The notes under the pieces are model-generated. The model was not told the DNA's origin and did no database searches. It saw only the letters and a program-made list of their open reading frames with translations. The translations under genes and the position numbers were made by a program. From assembly GCA_964561005.1 (NCBI GenBank), contig CAZLNO010000046.1, forward strand, positions 1-28,100: 28,100 nucleotides of DNA, in the 5' to 3' direction. This DNA comes from CAZLNO01 sp964561005 (lineage in GTDB: Bacteria > Pseudomonadota > Alphaproteobacteria > Kiloniellales > Rhodovibrionaceae). The stretch's first letter is position 1; every line of letters starts with the position of its first letter. This document shows positions 24,937 through 28,100 of the stretch, one piece after another.

Positions 24937-25899
24937 ATGGCCGTCTATACCGAGGTGACCGACGACGACGTCGCGGCCTTCCTGGCGGCGTATGACCTGG
25001 GGGAGGTGGTCTCCCTCAAGGGCATCGCCGAGGGGGTGGAGAACTCCAACTACCTGCTGTCGACGACGCGCGGCAACTACATCCTCACGCTTTATGAAAA
25101 GCGGGTGGACCGCAACGATCTGCCCTATTTCATCGGGCTGATGGAGCATCTGGCCGCGCGCGGCATCAAGTGCCCCACGCCGATCCGGGGTCGCGACGGC
25201 CAGGCGCTGCGCGAGCTGTGCGGCCGGCCGGCGGCGATCGTGACCTTCCTGGAGGGACTCTGGCCCAAGCGCATCACGCCGCGCCACTGCGAGCTGCTGG
25301 GGGGCGCGCTGGCCGAGATGCATCTGGCCGGGCGGGATTTCCCGATGTATCGCCGCAACGACCTGTCGCTGGGCGGCTGGCGCAAGCTGCTGGACGACTG
25401 TCGGGACCGGGCGGACGAGGTGGCGCCGGGGCTGGCGGGCGAGCTGGAGGCGGAGCTGGGGGCGCTGACCCAGGCCTGGCCGTCGGACCTGCCGGAGGGC
25501 GTGATCCACGCCGACCTCTTTCCCGACAACGTGTTCTTCCGGGGCGACGCGCTGTCGGGCTTCATCGACTTCTACTTCGCCTGCAACGACTTCCTGGCCT
25601 ACGATCTGGCGGTCTGCCTGAATGCCTGGTGCTTCGAGGCGGACGACGCCTTCAACGCCACCAAGGCGCGGCGGATGCTGCAGGCCTATCGCCGGGTCCG
25701 GCCGCTGTCCGAGGCGGAGCTGGAGGCCCTGCCGCTGCTGGCGCGCGGCAGCGCGCTGCGCTTCCTGCTGACCCGGCTGTTCGACTGGCTGAACCATCCC
25801 GAGGGCGCCTTCGTCGCGCCCAAGGACCCCCTGGAGTACCTGCGCAAGCTGCGCTTCCACCGCGAGCTGCGCGGCCCCGCCGCCTACGGGCTGGCGTGA
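24937..25899 (+). CDS. thrB: Homoserine kinase, kinase-fold type (ThrB)
   Basis: 320 residues, the length of the type II (aminoglycoside-phosphotransferase-like) ThrB used by alphaproteobacteria and pseudomonads, not the GHMP type. It phosphorylates homoserine for threonine synthesis. Landmarks: VENSNYLLSTTRGNYILTLYEKR (N-lobe, given as VENSNYLLST and ILTLYE), VTFLEGLWP, LAEMHLAG, the catalytic loop VIHADLFPDNVFF (189-201, His191, Asp193, Asn198) and the metal-binding SGFIDFYFACNDFLAYDLA. The ATG at 24937 gives the standard N-terminus MAVYTEV; the ribosome site is weak (GACGGAACG). Possibly co-transcribed with rnhA. Confidence 0.96.
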   Translation: MAVYTEVTDDDVAAFLAAYDLGEVVSLKGIAEGVENSNYLLSTTRGNYILTLYEKRVDRNDLPYFIGLMEHLAARGIKCPTPIRGRDGQALRELCGRPAAIVTFLEGLWPKRITPRHCELLGGALAEMHLAGRDFPMYRRNDLSLGGWRKLLDDCRDRADEVAPGLAGELEAELGALTQAWPSDLPEGVIHADLFPDNVFFRGDALSGFIDFYFACNDFLAYDLAVCLNAWCFEADDAFNATKARRMLQAYRRVRPLSEAELEALPLLARGSALRFLLTRLFDWLNHPEGAFVAPKDPLEYLRKLRFHRELRGPAAYGLA

Positions 25900-25918
25900 T
25901 GGCGCGGCGTTGGCCGGT

Positions 25919-26081
25919 TGACGCGCCTGGCGGCGCGTCCCCCCTCGGCCTTCCGGGCAGCTCCCCCCTTAGGGGGGAGCGACAGCGTTGGCGTGCCACA
26001 ATACAGTGTGGGCGCCTTACAACAGAGTCCCCTCCCCCTTGGGGGAGGGCCAGGGAGGGGGACGCGCCGGCAGGCGCGTCA
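25919..26081. repeat. REPIN/MITE-like palindromic element between thrB and rnhA
   Basis: Ends of 25 bases (25919-25943 and 26057-26081) are inverted repeats with one mismatch. Each end folds on itself: TGACGCGCC-TGGC-GGCGCGTC on the left and GACGCGCC-GGCA-GGCGCGTCA on the right. Inside are two more palindromes, CTCCCCCCTTAGGGGGGAG and CCCTCCCCCTTGGGGGAGGG, also mirrored. The middle has no coding sequence. The right end is five bases before the rnhA ATG. It looks like a non-autonomous mobile element or a pair of REPs; no transposase is nearby. Confidence 0.85.
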
Positions 26082-26086
26082 GCCCC

Positions 26087-26542
26087 ATGACCGCCCGCGA
26101 CCACGACCTCGTCGAGATCTTCACCGACGGCGCCTGCTCGGGCAATCCGGGGCCGGGCGGCTGGGGGGCGGTGCTGCGCTGGCGCGGGCGCGAGAAGGAG
26201 CTGTCGGGGGGCGAGGCCGACACCACCAACAACCGCATGGAGCTGATGGCGGCCATCCAGGCGCTGGAGGCGCTGAAGCGCCCGTCGAGGGTGCGCCTGG
26301 TGAGCGACAGCGACTATCTGCGCCAGGGCATCACCAGGTGGATCCACGCCTGGAAACAGCGCGGCTGGCGCACCGCCGATAAAAAACCCGTGAAGAATCG
26401 TGATCTCTGGGAGCGCCTCGACGCCGCCCTGGCGCGCCACGAGGTCGAGTGGCAATGGACCCGCGGCCACGCCGGCCACCCCGAAAACGAGCGGGCCGAC
26501 AGGCTGGCGACGGCTGCGATCGCCACATTGCGGCGGGGCTGA
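26087..26542 (+). CDS. rnhA: Ribonuclease HI
   Basis: 151 residues, normal. It cuts the RNA strand of RNA-DNA hybrids. Motifs: VEIFTDGACSGNPGPGGWG (Asp14), NNRMELMAAIQAL (Glu52), LVSDSDYLRQGI (Asp74), KPVKNRDLWERLD, WQWTRGHAGHPENERADRLA (His128, Asp138). All four acidic residues and the His are present. The ATG at 26087 fits the family N-terminus, but no ribosome site lies at the usual distance: the palindromic element ends five bases upstream, and GGGAGGGGG is about 25 bases away. Start efficiency may therefore depend on that structure. The stop codon sits in a hairpin, CGGGGC-TGACC-GCCCCG (26534-26550). Confidence 0.96.
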   Translation: MTARDHDLVEIFTDGACSGNPGPGGWGAVLRWRGREKELSGGEADTTNNRMELMAAIQALEALKRPSRVRLVSDSDYLRQGITRWIHAWKQRGWRTADKKPVKNRDLWERLDAALARHEVEWQWTRGHAGHPENERADRLATAAIATLRRG

Positions 26543-26550
26543 CCGCCCCG
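26534..26550. terminator. Hairpin at the rnhA stop codon
   Basis: CGGGGC-TGACC-GCCCCG has perfect 6-bp arms and contains the rnhA TGA in its loop. No T-run follows. It may end the thrB-rnhA transcript. Confidence 0.4.
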
Positions 26551-26694
26551 ACGCGGACGGCCAACACACCTCACATGTCCTCCACCGATTGATATATACA
26601 ATTCGAATCAAACTCTTGCGTGACGCGAATATCTCGCGTAAATAGATATTCAGCAGGCTTCAGTTCGCCTGCCTGGGGGAAATGGGGGAAATCA
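26551..26694 (+). promoter_or_regulatory. AT-richer leader of the EgtD-like gene
   Basis: Composition falls after rnhA (26581-26640 has 25 G/C of 60). TACAAT at 26597-26602 is a good -10 match, but the expected -35 region is poor. GATATATA and GCGAATATCTCGC-like sequence follow. A strong GGGGGAA lies just before the ATG at 26695. No gene is seen in the gap. Confidence 0.35.
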
Positions 26695-27720
26695 ATGCCA
26701 TACGACTTCGCCAACGCGGCGGAGATCATCCGCCTGTCGTCGACCTGTGTGCCGGAGTCCGTCGAGGATCAGCTTCGCACGCTGCTGACGAGCAAGCCGC
26801 GCAAGCTGCATATGGCGCTATCCTATGATGAGATCGGCGGCAAACTATACGAAAAGTTGTGTCGACAACCTGAATATTATTTAGCGCGTACAGAAAAAAA
26901 TCTGCTCTATCGCGAGAGTGGACGTATAATCGCTCTGAGCAGGCCAACACAAGTCGTGGACCTTGGCAGCGGAAATTTTGAAAAAAGCCAAATACTCTTA
27001 CACGAAGCTATCAAACAAAACAAATATATCGAATATATGCCGTGCGATATAGACGAAAATGTAATTTCAAATAGTATCCGTCATTTATCCCACTTTTACG
27101 GTAAAAATGTTACAATTCGTGCGATTGTTGGCAGCTTTGAGAATTGTATAAATTATCTAACACCTTTCAATGGAGAACGATTGTTTACATTTACAGGGAA
27201 CACTTATAGCAACCTCACAAAAAGCGAACGTCAACAATTGCTATCTTGTCTTTCGCAATGCATGACTGAATTGGATTCGTTTTTACTAGGCGTGGATTTG
27301 GTTAAATCGCCAGAAATATTGGAGACCGCTTACAATGACGCCGAGGGAAGCGTTCGCGACGCGATGTTACAAATGCTGGTTGTGCTGAATAAAAATTATG
27401 GTGCGAACTTCGTTGTCAACGCCTTTGAGCACGTCTGTAAATTTCAGCCAGAACAGCGCGCGGTCATTTCTTATCTCGTTTCTAAGCGAGACCAGCAAGT
27501 GGATATCAAAGGGCTCAATCTTTGCGTGAACCTGCAGACTGGGGAATGGATCGAAGCGGAAATGCGCGAGAAATTCGTTCTCCACGAACTACTGGCCGAT
27601 CTGTCCCAATTTGGTTTCATGCCGATTCAAGTTACGGTCGATAAAGAAAAACCATATGCATTGCTGTTGCTCTGTAAGGATTTATCACATTCGGCGTTTG
27701 CGGAACAATTGGCTGCGTAA
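26695..27720 (+). CDS. EgtD-like SAM-dependent methyltransferase (Methyltransf_33 family)
   Basis: 341 residues from ATG 26695, preceded by GGGGGAA at good spacing. YDEIGGKLYEKLCRQPEYY (44-62) and ARTEKNLL match the opening of histidine N-alpha-methyltransferase EgtD, and VVDLGSGNFEKSQILL (87-102) is the SAM motif. PCDIDENVISNSI, FTGNTYSNL (Asn173), DLVKSPEILETAYND and TGEWIEAEMREKF (Glu289) follow the family order. In EgtD the last motif is usually TExSxKF; here Ser is Arg291, so the substrate may not be histidine. No egtB or other ergothioneine gene is in the window. Codons up to about 45 are GC-rich (39 G/C of 60 at 26701-26760); the rest is AT-rich (18 of 60 at 27061-27120), unlike all other genes here, which suggests transfer or a mosaic origin. 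Confidence 0.85.
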   Translation: MPYDFANAAEIIRLSSTCVPESVEDQLRTLLTSKPRKLHMALSYDEIGGKLYEKLCRQPEYYLARTEKNLLYRESGRIIALSRPTQVVDLGSGNFEKSQILLHEAIKQNKYIEYMPCDIDENVISNSIRHLSHFYGKNVTIRAIVGSFENCINYLTPFNGERLFTFTGNTYSNLTKSERQQLLSCLSQCMTELDSFLLGVDLVKSPEILETAYNDAEGSVRDAMLQMLVVLNKNYGANFVVNAFEHVCKFQPEQRAVISYLVSKRDQQVDIKGLNLCVNLQTGEWIEAEMREKFVLHELLADLSQFGFMPIQVTVDKEKPYALLLLCKDLSHSAFAEQLAA

Positions 27721-28100
27721 AACCAGCGCGTCTCGACTTTCAGTAGCCACCGTAACCAGGGTGTAGCGCGTATTGCGAGCTCGCTGACCCGGCAACGTCC
27801 TCACGCTACAGCCGTGCGGCGGACGGAATAAAAAGAGGAACAAGGAAAAAGGACGTAATAGCGGAACTCAATACAGTGGGGAAAAGCGCTCTGCCGTGTA
27901 GTAGAAATCAACGGCTAAAATCCGTTCCTGCGCGGCTGCGCCACTAGGGAAATCTTAGTCGTCGCTTCCGCGAGAACGCACGACCCAGGGGGATCGCGCA
28001 TGCCTGACGCCTGACTGCCTTTTTTATCCCTGATCGGGACCGGGGCGCCACCGGCGGAATACGTTGGCGTGATGCCTGAACGTCGGGATTGGCTCCATAA
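27721..28100. other. Non-coding-looking mixed-composition region at the right edge
   Basis: 380 bases without a supported gene, composition between the AT-rich gene and the GC-rich chromosome (27841-27900 has 29 G/C of 60). An inverted pair TGTAGCG/CGCTACA lies near 27762-27812, and AACGG-n-CCGTT near 27912-27928. A minus-strand reading enters from the right edge and stops at 28024-28026 (TAA); it could be the end of a gene outside the window, but only about 24 codons are visible. Confidence 0.5.

Noticed and set aside
24671..24958. Short frame between ispH and thrB
   Set aside because: Arg/Pro/Gly-rich, overlaps the hairpins and the thrB start, and has no ribosome site.
28024..28100. Minus-strand reading ending at TAA 28024-28026 as a partial gene
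   Set aside because: About 24 codons are visible and no motif is present; kept only as a remark.

Overview
The window is GC-rich (about 65-75% by eye over most of its length). It looks like the chromosome of an alphaproteobacterium, probably Rhodospirillales in the broad sense. The grounds are an ispH-thrB-rnhA gene order with a kinase-fold (type II) homoserine kinase, a heterotetrameric sarcosine oxidase operon soxBDAG next to a GbdR-like regulator, a non-pyrrolysine MttB-family methyltransferase, and the high GC content. No rRNA, tRNA, CRISPR array, transposase or phage gene was recognised. The organism call is inference.

Left part (1-17150): a one-carbon and methylated-glycine catabolism region. 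A GbdR-like GlxA/AraC regulator (minus strand, cut by the window edge) diverges from soxB-soxD-soxA-soxG, which oxidise sarcosine to glycine and deliver the methyl carbon to tetrahydrofolate. Then come a small secreted protein, an MttB-family (glycine-betaine-type) methyltransferase on the minus strand, ETF-ubiquinone oxidoreductase and MetF. The gcvT-gcvH-gcvP glycine cleavage operon follows on the minus strand, preceded by a sigma70-like promoter and a tandem glycine riboswitch. Together they could demethylate a methylated glycine to glycine, carry carbon as methyl- and methylene-THF, pass electrons to ubiquinone and cleave the glycine. The corrinoid protein and its THF methyltransferase are not in the window. 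The region carries many palindromic repeats, some expanded in tandem, including one group inside the sox operon.

Middle part (17220-23500): cell-envelope genes. They are a membrane-anchored HEAT-repeat protein with a subtilase-like domain that appears to lack the catalytic Asp and His, a Tat-exported MepK/DUF882 murein endopeptidase, a large YcbB-type L,D-transpeptidase, a divergent LysM-YkuD L,D-transpeptidase lipoprotein, a short OprI/Lpp-like alanine-zipper lipoprotein ending in Lys, another lipoprotein and a double-CDGSH iron-sulfur protein. The two transpeptidases, the endopeptidase and the lipoprotein suggest a locus for 3-3 cross-linking and for attaching lipoprotein to peptidoglycan.

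Right part (23680-28100): ispH, thrB and rnhA, with a palindromic REPIN/MITE-like element between thrB and rnhA that reaches to within five bases of the rnhA start. After rnhA the composition drops sharply: an EgtD-like SAM methyltransferase has a GC-rich first ~45 codons and an AT-rich remainder. It is followed by about 380 bases of mixed composition with no supported gene. This end looks like recently acquired or recombined DNA.
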